Source: Phytoseiulus persimilis (lineage: Eukaryota; Arthropoda; Arachnida; Mesostigmata; Phytoseiidae). From it: a stretch of DNA of 64,000 bases. Positions 1 to 12,780 of this stretch are shown here, in pieces. Below the pieces are notes generated by a model. That model searched no databases, was not told where the DNA came from, and was given only the letters and a program-made list of their open reading frames with translations. The position numbers and the translations under genes are program-made. How positions within the stretch are numbered: the stretch's first letter is position 1; the number at the start of each line of letters is the position of its first letter. Location: positions 36,593,250-36,657,249 of the forward strand of contig CM075103.1 in assembly GCA_037576195.1 (NCBI GenBank). The letters run 5' to 3'.

Positions 1-469
1 GCATCCATGCAAAATCCCTCGTCGTAGAATCATAACCCGCAGTTGCACCGAAGGGCACAACAGCACGATTGAGAGGTTCCTTGTTTTTCACTAACAACTG
101 TTTTGAAGGACTTCGACTGCTGGATGCTCGTTCCGTCGAAACCCGTCCAAAAGATACCATGCACTGGATTTTACTGTACGCGCACTCGCTATGTCTTCAT
201 ACCCACCGAATCCGCATGTCGCAAGGACCGGCAAAGAGCGCCTTATGACGTTTCCGAGGTTTCCCAGTTCCCAGTCGACCCGTTGTCGTACTTGTTTCAT
301 CCCGCATGCCCGAAGTCGCGAGCTTTCGTGAAGAACTCGTTGTGATGTCGCGTAGAACCGCATTTCATTGCCTGTCAGAGTCAGCTGCTCAGGAGGCCGC
401 GGTCGGCCTGTTGCCTCTGTGGCTTTCATCAAGTCCTCGAGTTTTACGCAAGAACGAGAACCGTTTCAG
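1..469. other. upstream part of FMNL locus, no exon recognised
   Basis: The formin-like gene enters the window already past its N-terminal GTPase-binding region. I looked here for the family's conserved N-terminal FH3 segments on the + strand and found none, so this stretch is probably intron, with earlier exons outside the window. Open frames of 80-110 codons exist on both strands but match nothing I know. Confidence 0.5.
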
Positions 470-3400
470 CCCGACGGGAGGCACTCCGAAGTTGAAGCGA
501 AGACCCACGCACAAGCTACTGAGCCGGCTGAACATGGGCGAGGCCGAAGACGACATCCACGTCTGTATCATGTGTCTCAGAGCCATCATGAACAATAAGG
601 TACTCACTCGTCCGCCCACATCCAAGTAAATCGGGTACTTTTTGTGATCGCGATACCCGAAATAGACGAGTCGTATCATGGACAAAGAACCTTCTGTTCC
701 GAGACTTCCGACGGCTCTGGAGTTGAAATCCTCGATCATCGTTGCAGTACGGCTTCAATATGGTCATCGAGCACACGCAAGCCATCAACTGTATCGCGCT
801 GTCCCTAACTCACAAGAGTCTCCGAACGAAAGCACTAGTCCTGGAGCTGTTGGCCGCCATTTGTCTCGTCAAGGGCGGCCATCCCATCATCCTATCGGCT
901 TTCGACAACTTCAAAGTTATATGCGGCGAACAGTTCCGCTTCCAGACGCTCATGGAGTACTTCAGAGACTACACCGAATTCAACATCGATTTCATGGTAT
1001 GGTCACCTGGATTTCCCCACTCCTTGAATGGAAGAGATTGAACGTGAAGGACGACGGGAAAACTTAACGTGGGGCAAGGATGATGTCACTGAGTTTCTGA
1101 TCCTACGCCGATGTTTCCAGGTGGCCTGTATGCAATTCATAAACATTGTCGTGCATTCGGTCGAGGACATGAACTTCCGCGTGTATCTCCAATATGAATT
1201 CACGCAGTTGGGCCTGGAGAACTACCTCGACAAGATTGGCCAAACCGAATCAGAGGAACTTCAGGTAGGCTCCGAGCGAACTCTTTCGAGGTATTTGTTC
1301 CCATGCACCGGGACGAGGATGGAGAACCAACGGAGACGTATTCGATACAAACACTGGGAAACGCTCCGTCGCTCTCGCAGGTTCAGATAAGCGCCTACTG
1401 GGACAACTTCTTCGATGTTCATTCGTTGATGGAGGACAGTGAAACCAAAGCGATCGCTCTGGATCGCGTCGCCGAGCTCGAGCATCTCCTCAGCAGATCT
1501 CACGAAATCGAAAACGAACTCCTGGCTAAAGTGGTCGACCTCGAGACAGAGAACCTCAACATCCGTCGCGAGAATGAAGATCTCCTGGTGAGCTCGCGTT
1601 TTCTCTTAAACTACAAGATTCCCGGCTCCTCACCGCTTCCACATACGGCCTCCTCGTCCCTGACACCTCTCCTCACGCGACTCTCGTTTCAGGCTCTACG
1701 CGATCAGTCGACTGAGGAGATCAATACGCTGCGGAAGAAAATCACCGAGAAGGACAAAGAATACACGAAGCGGCAATCGGTCCTCGAGAACAAACTTCAG
1801 CAGCTGGAGAACGGTAGCATAAGCGGAGGTTCTTCTACTTCGTCCCCGGTTCCGCCGCCTGCACCCGCGACGGCAGCCCCAGCGCCACCCCCTCCCCCGC
1901 CTCCACCACCTCCCCCCATGTCGGCTCCAGCTCCTCCACCGCCACCGATGCCGAACATGGCGCCGGGCGGCATGTTCATTCCGCCTCCCCCGCCTCCGAT
2001 GGCTGGGAACGCGGCGGCGCCTCTCGGAGCCGTGACCATCCGACGAACTATCAAAACCAAGTACAAGTTGCCAACTTTGAACTGGGTTGCTCTCAGACCC
2101 AATGAGGTCAATGGTGAGTGCCCGGACTCCGGGGTGGCAGGTCGTTCCCAACGGTGGCGGATGCTCTCAAGAGGGCGTTCGAATGTTCTGACGGAGCGAC
2201 TGATACTCTATCCTGATTATATGTCTGTCTTGCAGGAACCGTGTTCAAGAATCTGGATGACGACAAGCTGTACACGAAATTGGCTAAGCGTTTGGATCGG
2301 TTCGAAGAGCTCTTCAAACTCGGACCCATAAACGGCTCGAACACACACGATAGAGTCGACCGAGGGGAAGACACGTCGTCGAAGAAACTCAAGCCGGAAA
2401 AAGTCACAAAACTCGGCCATAAGAGACTGCAGAACATGGCGATCTGTCGGCGGAAGTTCGATCTGCCTTCGGACGCTGTCGTGAAGCTCATCAATAATCT
2501 AGACCCAAAGGCATTATCTCTCGATCAACTCGAAACTCTGCTGAGGATGATGCCGACAGAAACTGAGGTGGGGGGTGTCCCGTTGTCTTGAGAGTCGAGC
2601 TGGATTTGAATCTATCGAAAAATTTAGACATCCGACACAATATTCCATTTCAGGCTAAGGATCTGAAGCAGTACGAGCGGGAACACAAAACAATCGACGA
2701 ACTCGAGGACGAGGACAAATTCCTACTACAGTTGACGAAAGTCGAACGGCTGGAACAGAAACTCAACATCATGTTGTACATGACGACCTTCCAAGAAACG
2801 CTCAACACCATCACACCGGTGAGTGACCTCCAAAGCGCGGAATCCTCATGTTATCCGACTGAACGTGGATCCCTGCCTTGGCCAACCCTCTGAGAACCCC
2901 CGTTCTCACACACGTTTCTTTTTCCAGCAAATTCACGCGATCACGCTGGCTGCGCGCACAGTGAAAAACTCAAAGAGGGTGTCACAACTCCTCGAATTGA
3001 TTCTGCTCTTCGGGAATATGATGAACGGTGCCAAACGGGGCCACGCCTACGGATTCAAGCTGCAGTCGCTCGATATCCTGCCGGAAACAAAAACCGCCGA
3101 CAAGAAGATATCATTGCTGCACTACATCATGGAGTTCAAGGATGAGTTCCCCGATATCGTCGGGGTGGAGCAGGAGCTCCGCGTGGTTGAAAAAGCCGCG
3201 CAAGTCCCGCTCGAAAACCTCATCGGGGACCAGGTCGAGCTCGAGAAGGGAATGGAGCGCTGCCGGAAAGAGTTCGCCGTGCGCAAGGACAACATGGTCC
3301 TGAAAGAGTTCCTCGCTCAGAACGAGGAGAAACTCCAGAAACTGCTCACTGACGTCAGCATTGCCAAAGAAGCGTACTCGACCTGCGTCGAGTACTTCGG

Positions 3401-3794
3401 AGAGAGCGCGCGAACCGTGCCGTCGAACACGTTCTTCTCGACCCTGCATCGCTTCCTGAAGAATGCCAAACAGGCGGAGCTGGACAACGAGCGGCGTCGG
3501 GTCCTGGAAGAAGCCCAGCGGCAGAAGTCGTTGCAGAACAACAACAATAACAACGTTCAGGACTCGAAACGGAATCAGGAGGCGGTCATTAACGAGCTCA
3601 AGAGTCGAACGAAGCAAGTGAAAGAGAAGAAGAAATTGCAGCAGGACGAGGTGTACCATGGTGCACTGGAGGACATTCTAAACAATCTGAAGACCGAGCC
3701 TTATGTTCGAGCGGACGCGGTTCGGCGGAGTCAGCGTCGAAAATACGACACGTCGAGCATAGTTCCGAACCACGACGGCACCATGAACATTTGA
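470..3794 (+). CDS. FMNL: formin-like protein (FMNL/Frl family), 3' part
   Basis: Formins nucleate and elongate unbranched actin filaments at the cell cortex; the FMNL group acts downstream of Rho-family GTPases. Exons read as 470-599 (start uncertain), 748-996, 1121-1264, 1381-1587, 1693-2113, 2236-2567, 2654-2818 and 2928-3794, about 838 codons. The first exons carry the FH3/armadillo segment, including [15 protein letters not shown] and [15 protein letters not shown], which separate FMNL from DAAM and Diaphanous types. A coiled coil follows, then a proline-rich FH1 at about 1843-2010 with a run of eleven prolines, then the FH2 domain with [14 protein letters not shown] and the conserved LLHYI. 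The C-terminal basic tail (RRSQRRK) fits a DAD autoinhibitory element. The gene is 5'-truncated by the window edge. All internal junctions keep phase. The intron at 1588-1692 is 105 bases long and has no stop in frame. Confidence 0.93.
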
Positions 3795-4201
3795 TTAGGC
3801 GAATTCCGACGGAGTCCAGTTGGTTCTGGTCAAGCGGTATTATTACATTATCGAAGTTCCTGAACGCCTCGCCCAGCCTCATCCGCGCGGCAGGACGATC
3901 GAGCTCATCTTCACGGCCGATCATCCTCATTTATGATCGAACGAACTATCGAGAGAATCGAATCCACGAAAAAAAATTCGGTGGAACCGAACGTGTTGGA
4001 AATCGGAGGTAACAAACAGGTCGGTCTGAGAGAAAGTGCGGGAACCAGCGAGCTGGATGATTGAGTGAATCGGAGAGGAGCGGAGAATCGCTGCGGAGCG
4101 ATGAGATTTCTGGAAGGAAAAACTTTTATTTATACGCTTTTAGCCTCAGTCACAAGAGGCAATGTCTGCTCAATGATTTCTAACAGCAAGAGAATGGAAT
4201 G

Positions 4202-4472
4202 AATAAATTCAGGTTGTAAACGTTGTTCCGATCATGAAACTCGTATGTCTCTGGGAGTGCTACGTGACAAAATCAAACAGAACGATTCTACCGATAACTG
4301 TCTTCCCTTTTCGAGGATTCCCAGCATTTTGTGCGACAAGTATCACTGTAATTGTTGTTGGAAACGGGGGGCGAGATTAGTTTCGATCAAACGAGGCCAT
4401 ATAGTGATGTATGTAACTACGATTGTATAGCGAATGAATGTTCAGCCATGACTGCGCCTGGTCCTGAATAAA
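4202..4472 (+). promoter_or_regulatory. candidate poly(A) signals of FMNL
   Basis: AATAAA occurs at 4202-4207 and again at 4467-4472, 0.4 and 0.7 kb after the FMNL stop codon. Either could end the transcript; the sequence alone does not decide. Confidence 0.45.
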
Positions 4473-7400
4473 GTCCCATGAACACCCACTACCCCGATCT
4501 GAGTGTCTCTTCCAACCCATCCGCGGAATCTGCCGATGAAAAATCGCATTTACCAAAAGGATAATGCCTCCGCACACTTCGGTGGATCAGCGGGAGAATG
4601 GTTTGGATGAAAGAATGTCGTCTTATTGGAGTGACCCGCGCACTCTTCATATCGCAACCTCATGGAAAACCTCTGGGGCTGGCAGGTGAGGAACGTGGTT
4701 TCGCGACGAAATTTTTCGGAAAAGTTTCCGACAGTTTTCGACGACCTCGAAATCATTGAAAAAGAGAGCAATGTCCGCTTGAGACTCAATCGACCACGAA
4801 ATCATCGAAATTCCTATTCACAGCATGTCGAAAATGAATGTTGAGCTTGTGGAATACCGGAGAGATTTCTCTATTGATCTTCTCGTCCGCTGAGATTATA
4901 AGAAAGCCAACATTGCTTCACGATTAAACGCGTTGAAGGCGCTCCGTCGTTTTCCAACGCTGAGTATCGGAAGGAATGTTTTTTTTTTAGGCGAGTTCTT
5001 TTTCCAAGATGTAGTGGGCAAGGATTCTACCACGGGGTTTCAAATCATCACGAAAACCGAGGTGTCTCTATAATTTCGGGACGATTGGTATAGGAGTGTG
5101 CGGACCCACTATTCCGTGCTCTCAGTTCTTTTCCTCCTGCACGGCGAATCTCATCTAACAACCTTGACATCAGCCATGTCGAGACATTCCTGATATTGAG
5201 GTCCGGAACTGAGGGCTCGATTCAGTTTTACCCTAGGACAGGGTTATTCCGCACGAGTACCGAAAATCCGGGGATTCTTCTTTGGGGCCACTTTACGGAT
5301 GAGAGCGAGTGTCGCGTGAGGTAACATGGCAAGTTGCGCGCAAACTTCTTTCCATATTCCTCGGCCGTCACAGGGGAAGCGTCATGTGCAGTCTACGCGC
5401 ACGACCACTCGGCTTGTCAGATAAGGACTGAGGAAAGCCACTCTGCAACGGTGAATGAACGGAACGTTCCTGCTTGGACATCCTAAAATTCGAGTCTACC
5501 AGGAATCTGAAATGAGTCTCGACACGCATCAGCTCCGTGCGGGATATTCGAAGGCTCGTTTCTTGTGAGACTCGTGCGAGATTCTGGGAAGGGCAACGGC
5601 ATGGGCCGAGGAAATGAAAAAAGAAGCTGTCAGATTGATCGGACTTCATCTCATTTCCCGATTGAGTTCCTTCCTCCCGGTTGAGCCGCCGAACGGCTTC
5701 CAAACAGAGGGAGACCGCAGCGATCGTCGGAAGTTCCCGGTGGAAAGTTGCCATATTGTACTTCAAGCCGCAGAAAACGCTGAAAGCGAAGGGCGCTCCG
5801 GCACAGTCTTCCAGCGATGCGCCAGGGACCTCTGAGTCGTCGGACGCTCGACCGGTGCTCCTCGAGGCGGCTTCACCGGTACCAGGCGCGAATCGCGTAA
5901 GTAGCCTCTCGACCTCAGGATCATGCCTCCTTTTGCTGAAATTTCACAGTGGTGATGCTCGGCCTCTCCACGAAGTGCGAGCCGGGATCGAATCGCCCCG
6001 AAAGAAGGAACTCTAAGGCGCAGGTCTTCGCAATGGCTTACGGAGCGTGGCTGAAACTCTTTGAGGACCGGGTCGAGAGCTTGACAATTTGGAGCCAATT
6101 CTGCGCTACGAGTCCGCCGCTGCGAAGATCATCTTGGTCGATTGCTATCCAGGAGACCCATATTCCCCATTTTTGTTTTCGGAATTCGGTTCAGAATTGG
6201 TGATTTGATGATCCATCCTTCATCATGCCGTTCGCTGCCCTAGGAGGTTCGGTCGGGATAGGTTCGCTGAGATGAATGGAAACCAAGGGGTTTTCAGATA
6301 CCTTTCTTGAGCTCCGTCCTGCTGTGAAGATTCTTGGAATCGGCCTCCCACGTGACCCACGAGCGGCTTTGCGAAGAGACCGAAATCGGGGTAGCGAAAA
6401 GTGGATTTTTTCGTTGTTCTACGTGATCGCGGTGGGTCAGTGAGCTGATGGGTGCATATCGGAGGGGCATGGAAGACGATTTGGACCCTTGGCGGGGATT
6501 CGGAGTTCGGCAGATCGCGTCGAGAATTGGCGATTTACGAGACTGTTGGAGCTGAAGGTCGGAAAAGTGGGAAGTCGACTTGGACATGTCCTCAAATCAC
6601 CAATCCTCTGCCGAATTTTGAAAACAAACATGTGAAAGACGCGTCTTCTGAAGCGTTCGTTCATATTCCGAGATAGAACTCGAAATCATAACTGAAACTC
6701 ATCATGAGTGGTTGGTGGGCCTTGAACAGTGCGACGTTCACCAGCTGTTCTCGTGGTCCTAGATGGTATTTGAAGACGATAGCCGAGAAACCATACTGCC
6801 ATCCCTCGAGACCGACAATGTTGCCTCCCACACATTTTATCCCACTCATACCAAATGAGGGAGGAAGCTTACATGGCGACGGAACTCGCCGAGGCTGGAG
6901 AAATCATCCAGCGATTTTTTGATGTGAGACAAGTCGTCGTCCCGTCTTGGAAATGCCCGAAGCTCCTGGAACTCTCTTAAGGGGGTACCTTACTCAAATC
7001 GCAGAATTCACAGGTTCTGCACTTAGAGAGGTGGGACTATGGCCATCAGCGAGGGCACCCGCGATTATCCCCACAGGGAAAAAAGAAAACCCGCAAACTT
7101 CGTTGTCTTCGAATCAATGGCGAAAAATCATGGGTTCGGGCGGAACCGGTTCCAGAGAAAACCACGCGTATGAGTTCCGCGGGACAGGTGGCAATGTGCA
7201 AAGGAGGGGTGGGGGCGAGTGCGTATGTATCTGGAATTTGGATATAATTTTCCAGGAATTTTTCACGGAGTCGAGATTCCGAATCGCGGAAAAAATCACG
7301 GTTCATCCTAAGAGGCCCGATTTCGAGGCCGGCGATCTAATAACCTGAGCGAAATAATCCGAAGTCCGATACTTACGCATCAACCCCCAACCATGCTCTT

Positions 7401-10400
7401 ACTATCATGAAACATTGGTGGCAATCAGTCGCGTACTTCTCCCAGGAACCGGTTCTGGAGATAAGCCGGAATGCAATTTCCACGGACTGAGAAAAAAGCA
7501 TTCAAAGTTTTTGAACCCTGAAACTTCCGAACGAGAGCATTGATATCGATCAAATAAGTTGCAATAGACTTGTAATCCAAGAGACCAAAAAATTCTTGTC
7601 GGTATCGGAACTTTCGAAGAATACGAAGTTTTTCCTTTGAACGCGACAATCATCATTACGAGATGACTGAACTTGGTACATGTCAGTTTGGCGGCCTCCA
7701 CGCGAGCAGCCAGTTTTCCAAGGCTGGAAAACCAACTCACTGCAAGCCACCCACAGGGCCACGAGAACAGGATACTCGCGCGCTCCGAACGGTTGGCTCG
7801 GCCGTGGCCAAATGTAAATAGTGACTTGAAGGTGAAAGGCTCTGAAACTAGGAAAGATTTCCGTCTCCCGAGGTTTTGATTTGGTCGTGGTGGGCCACAT
7901 TTCTTCCAGGGTGGACTGTGGCACGCTTCCGAGTGGCTGAATTCGTACTCGTTCGGAGTCCGATGCAAGCCTCAGGAATTTATAGCGTTTAGAAGCCTGG
8001 AGTTCGGAAGTGACCATAGCGCCATCTTTAAAAATGGGTCCATGCGCTGCTCGCTCGATTCCAAATTTCGTAACTGCAGAAGACTCGGAGAAACGTTTGA
8101 GAACCTTCTGCCGGGCCCGCTGGAGGCGAAGAAGTCCAGAAGGGATTGGAACGCCAAGCCGAACGTGTAGATATCCAGGAAGGACGACTCGGTTGCGTTC
8201 GTCGCAAGATTGGAGCTAAATTACCGCTGGGGAAACGAAAATGATCGAAACAGAGGATATTTGCGGGAAGATGTTGCCGAGGCGACACGGTTGGACGCAA
8301 GGAGAACGAGTGCTGTTAGCGTGATGGAGACGGTGTTCATAAAGACTGCGCCAGAAGTGGTCAGAACTGGAATCCGGAGGCGCTCCGAACCAGTGTGCTC
8401 ACGCAGATCTTCACTCGATCGGTGAGTTGACAAACTGATTCCACGATCGCGGTTAAACATAGCTACCAACGATTCAGAGAGTAATCTTGGACATGGCTGG
8501 GGGGTTTTGCAATGACTTTCATAGCGGAATCGTCAGCAACCAGGTGATCCCATGGACATGGAGTTTACAACTTAGTTTCTCTGAATCGCATCCGACATCT
8601 TCGGCACAGATGGAGCGAAAATCGGCATGCGACAAAGGAGCATGGTTTTCAGTGAGACAAACAGTAAAATATAAACAACGACTGCGGCACATGGTGGAGA
8701 GACTGGTTCTCTGTTGCACAATTTCTCTTTCAAGGGAATTTCGTTGTGGAATGATTTTCGGAAGAAAAATATATCGTCGAGGGTTCTCGGTTTCATCCTC
8801 GCACGGGCCTCCCCCAACAAGAATCGAGCCGAACTGAAGTCTCTCTCGGCCCGCACAGATTTCCGGGGCAGGATTCCCGATAAAGCTTCCAGGCATCGGT
8901 TGAGACGACTGCCACGACCGCCCCCGGCCTTGTAAAGTTTGAATTCTTGTCTCAGGTTCAGTCATCTGTCGATCGAAACTCCTGCAGTCGTGAAAGATCC
9001 GGGAGGCTCGTGAACGGTATCCCATGAGATACTTTTCTGGGACCGGAAAATTTTTGATGGCGGGAGAAAGTTCTGCTCGACTGGACGTCAATCAATCGGA
9101 GTCAATCAACTGACGCCCACCAACCACGGCTTCCCCCCGGAGTGCTCCCTGATCACAGCCGGAGCATGGGTTTGGGAGCCACGTCTGCACAAAACGCCGC
9201 ACCAAGATCCCAGCGTATGGCTTTCGAAAATCAGAGCGCGACTTTCGATAAGTGGTGATGTTATTGCTGGGAACACCTGAATTCAGCTCCTGTGTTATGA
9301 TAAACTCGCTCTGGCTACTGTCACCATATCATATCTGGTATGCCGTAGCGAGCTTCATCCTGTTGTTCAACAGTTTCTGTTTCCGAACTTCGACCCGCAG
9401 AACACCGCTCCCTGTCGGTCGCCGGGAACTCCAGCTGAATATACCAGGGATAATCCGCTTGTTAGACAGCGCTTTGACCTGCGGTCAGACTCGGTAGATA
9501 CATTTTCGACTCTCAAATGCGACAGGGCGTTCTCCGTACTCGAAACGACTACATCCAGACTCTGGCACTCACCTCCGAGAGTTTCGATCTTGGATATTGG
9601 TCGAAACCTGCGACGGAATGAATGCAGAGAAGAGAGCGACTGCGAGATCGGGAAAGCGGTCATTCCTGCGAGTGCATCTACGGCTACAAAATCACCCGCA
9701 CGTTCTGAATCTGAAAACGCAAGAGGCAGATTTGAACGAGTTCCAGACTTTCTTCTCGAGGATCTCCAGTGGAGAAATCCTGGAACTCCAATCGCTTTCA
9801 TTTGCGAAACTCCCTTAGCGCTCCCAGATTAGAAATGTCCAGCGAGTCCGAACCTCTACGTGTTCGTGCTCAACGGTGCTCGATTCACAATCAAGCTGAG
9901 TGGTGTTCCGCTCTGTCCGTACGTGAAACTCCCGATGGACAGTAGACGACTTCATGCTGATACTCCCTGTTTGCCTCCTAGGGAGATGTTTGCATTGCTG
10001 GTCGAGTTTTCTCAAGTTCGTTCCGCGATGACAACCCGCAGCCAGGAACATAAGCAGTGGGCACAATCCGTATCGGAAATCGAGTTCATCTGGTGACGCT
10101 GAACTCCTGACGTGCATTCTCGGTTCCCATTCGAACCTCTCCATCGTCGATCATGAATTCGCACTGAAATCCACACATTCGAGAGTTCCGGCCGCGTTTT
10201 GAGCGCCGACTTCCATTGGGAATCTGGATCTCGATCCGACATCCATGGCTGCTCGGACGCCGAATAATTTTAGAAACTGGGAGCATTCTCAACACAAAGG
10301 CTTTGGGTTTCCGCATCCACGTTGCTCGCAAGAGTTATACCGTCGTCACACACTTGAAGTCGGCAGACGCAAGGACGAAGGCCCAAGAGTCCTCGGCCAC

Positions 10401-11084
10401 TTGTATCGATTCCTTGGTGACGATCTGTCGCGGATAAGATTTCCACTGTTCGATAAGCGTTTGATGTCTTATGTATGGCTGTCACGAGATGGTGATTTCT
10501 CAGTTGTAGTACTATGACAGTGGTTTCGAAATCTCCAGGGACACGTCATTCGGAGGAATGTCTCCACGGAAGTCAAACGACGGGGATTCCATCGGGGGAC
10601 GAAGATGCATAGCTATCTGCTGCGTGTTCAGGGACCAGAGTTTCGATAAGCTCGTTTCGGTGCGAATTGGACCGCATCCTATATCGGGTCATGGGAGCCG
10701 GAAGAGCTTTATGAATATTCGTTCAAATACCAGCGATCAAATCGACGACTCCTTCCTCCTCGGGCTCGTAAACGGGAAAACGATGCCGCCCTCGAACAGA
10801 GAACAACGGCATGCACAACGAAACACTCAACGGGCTGAACTGCTCAAGCTCTCTGCGGTGCTTTTCTGAAGAGAAATGTGTCCACTTGTTTCTCTACTTT
10901 CTTTCTTCTCAATTGGATCTCCGGATACCGAAATGTGGCTCTTCTCGACTCGATTCCCTTTCCGTTTCGAGCGTTACGTCGACAGGTTCTTGATCGCTTG
11001 CTTGCTTGTCCGCTCGCCGGCTCCTTGGCCACGGACAGACCTTAGTTCCGTTCTTTCATTTTTTCCGCTCTTCTCGCGGCTGAT
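4473..11084. other. 6.6-kb stretch without a recognised gene
   Basis: I found no protein family, transposase, reverse transcriptase or structural RNA here. Open frames reach about 190 codons (7405-7968, minus) but overlap frames on the other strand and look like chance in GC-rich DNA. The last part must hold the promoter and 5' leader of the Popeye gene. A pyrimidine-rich stretch at about 11050-11080 directly precedes its start codon. Confidence 0.5.
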
Positions 11085-11882
11085 ATGGCTCTCTTAGAGT
11101 CGCTACCGTGTCAAGCCGGATGGCTCCCCACGAATCATTTGCTCTTCCATTTCGCCAACGTTTGCCTTTTCCTCTCGTACTGCGCGCCGCCAGGCCTCAA
11201 AGGTCTGCTGTTCTTGCGAATAGTTCTCTTCTTCGCCTGTCTGTTCTTCGCTCTGTGGGGATGGCTTGTGCTGTGCGCAATGGACACGTTCGTTTGGAAT
11301 GCGATTTTCACCATCATGAACCTGGTTCAGTCCTACATCGCCTACACGATGCTCCCGAGAACTGTCAGGCTGCCGAAAGTCGTCGAGAATCTCTACTCGA
11401 AGCTCCTCGAGCCTCTGCGCGTCTCGAGGGAGGAGTTCGAGTCCGTTTACAACGCCGCCCGCGAGTTGATCCACCTGGAGCCTGGACGGATCTTCGAGGT
11501 CAAACACTTGGGTGAAACCACCAGTCTGGTGGTTCGAGGCAGGATCGCGACTTTCAGCGACGGAAAACCGATCAAGGAGTACTTCCAGTTCGAATTCGTG
11601 AGCCCTGTGAAGTGCTTCGGAGGACGGGCGGAGGAAAACGTCGAATTCACGGCCATGGACAGCGAGACAGTGGTGCTCGTCTGGCGGAAAGCGGACCTTG
11701 AAAATATCTTCGGCCGAGACCCTCATCTCAAAATGGTCTTCGACTGCTTAGCGGCTCGCCAGCTGCTTCCCGGGCCAGGATTCCAACCCGACCGCTCGTT
11801 GGCCACCTATCCCATGGTGGGAGCCCCGCTCACTCAGAACCGAAGTTCCGAGAGCTCTGATGGAACGGAATCGGAAGTGTGA
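11085..11882 (+). CDS. POPDC: Popeye domain-containing membrane protein
   Basis: Popeye proteins are three-pass membrane proteins whose cytoplasmic Popeye domain binds cAMP in vertebrates and modulates channels and trafficking in excitable cells. This 265-residue protein starts with the family's W-x-x-x-H-LLFH-x-AN pattern (residues 13-25). Hydrophobic segments follow at about 23-35, 41-65 and 70-90, with MDTFVWNAIFTIMNL joining the last two. The Popeye domain is at about 100-230. The whole gene is one exon. The vertebrate cAMP-site motifs are changed: DSPEW corresponds to VSPVKCF at 172-178, and FQVT to VEFT at 186-189. The length is somewhat shorter than vertebrate members (about 290-360). 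The short Ser/Glu-rich tail has no recognised domain. Family assignment is strong; which paralogue it matches is not decided. Confidence 0.88.
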   Translation: MALLESLPCQAGWLPTNHLLFHFANVCLFLSYCAPPGLKGLLFLRIVLFFACLFFALWGWLVLCAMDTFVWNAIFTIMNLVQSYIAYTMLPRTVRLPKVVENLYSKLLEPLRVSREEFESVYNAARELIHLEPGRIFEVKHLGETTSLVVRGRIATFSDGKPIKEYFQFEFVSPVKCFGGRAEENVEFTAMDSETVVLVWRKADLENIFGRDPHLKMVFDCLAARQLLPGPGFQPDRSLATYPMVGAPLTQNRSSESSDGTESEV

Positions 11883-12102
11883 ATGCGTCATCCGTATCCG
11901 AACCGATCCGAAGCGTTCTACGACAACGAACTCGCAACGTGGGCGGGAACCACCACGGGGTACCGCTGCGTCGCATTGTAAATATGAAAGCATGGCGAAT
12001 GTTGTTCCCGATGGAAAGAGCTCCGTGAAGACGAGGTTACATGAGTGTCTGGGGAACGCGCGCGAGGACTGCGTTTGTGTTCTGCGTGAAACGGTGTAGA
12101 GA

Positions 12103-12108
12103 AATAAA
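12103..12108 (+). promoter_or_regulatory. poly(A) signal of Popeye gene
   Basis: AATAAA about 220 bases after the Popeye stop codon, on the coding strand. Confidence 0.55.
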
Positions 12109-12338
12109 TCTGAAGTTGGACACCTGATCTATGGAGAATTCATTCGACCCTTTTCTGGATCAACAACGTGCAGAGGAATCTCTTGGGCATCTATTACTGG
12201 TGGAATCATACCATTCTTCATCACTTCTCCACTCGATCGAACCGATTCAAACACAGGTCGGAGCCGTTCCTTGAGAATGAATCGGCTCTCGACTGGATTC
12301 ACCCGGAGCATAATAAACGTAGGATTCGCTGGCGGTGA

Positions 12339-12344
12339 TTTATT
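12339..12344 (-). promoter_or_regulatory. poly(A) signal of PRDM10-like gene
   Basis: AATAAA on the minus strand about 440 bases beyond the PRDM10-like stop. The convergent Popeye signal is only about 230 bases away, so the two transcripts end close together or overlap. Confidence 0.5.
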
Positions 12345-12780
12345 CTGGGATTAAATTAACATAGCGAAGTTCTCGATGACTGTATTTTCTGTTGTTCTTT
12401 CGTTTGTTCGTGGTTCGCGGCTCATATAAACATTGAACTGTACACTGAAGGTAGTCGAGAAGACATGTACACCAGGCAAAAGTCGCACAAGTGATGTCGG
12501 GATCCACCCGAGGAGGGATCATGCTGGTTTCCTCCATAGGAAGGGAAATTAGTTATCAAGAAAATGCTTTTGCATCCGCAGTCAGTCCATGAGATCGACG
12601 GCAGCTCAACCGATCGATGGATCGCTCTGCATCAAGCGAGATCGGACACAAAATGATCCATAATATACTTTCATATCCAATCGACCGGACATCAGCCCTA
12701 TCAAGTCATCTTTGGCTTTTGCATACGTATCATGGCCCACACGCCGTACTCTATCATTGCATTCGAAGATGGCCTATCCT

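Noticed and set aside
1696..2151. Gly/Arg-rich minus-strand frames opposite the FMNL FH1 region
   Set aside because: They are the complement of poly-proline codons; no family similarity beyond low complexity.
470..3794. DAAM or Diaphanous identity for the first gene
   Set aside because: My first guess was DAAM, but the FH3 text ([21 protein letters not shown]) and the C-terminal region follow the FMNL/Frl group.
7405..7968. 187-codon minus-strand frame in the 4-11 kb spacer
   Set aside because: No recognisable motif, overlapped by other frames on the same and opposite strand, and no splice or poly(A) context.
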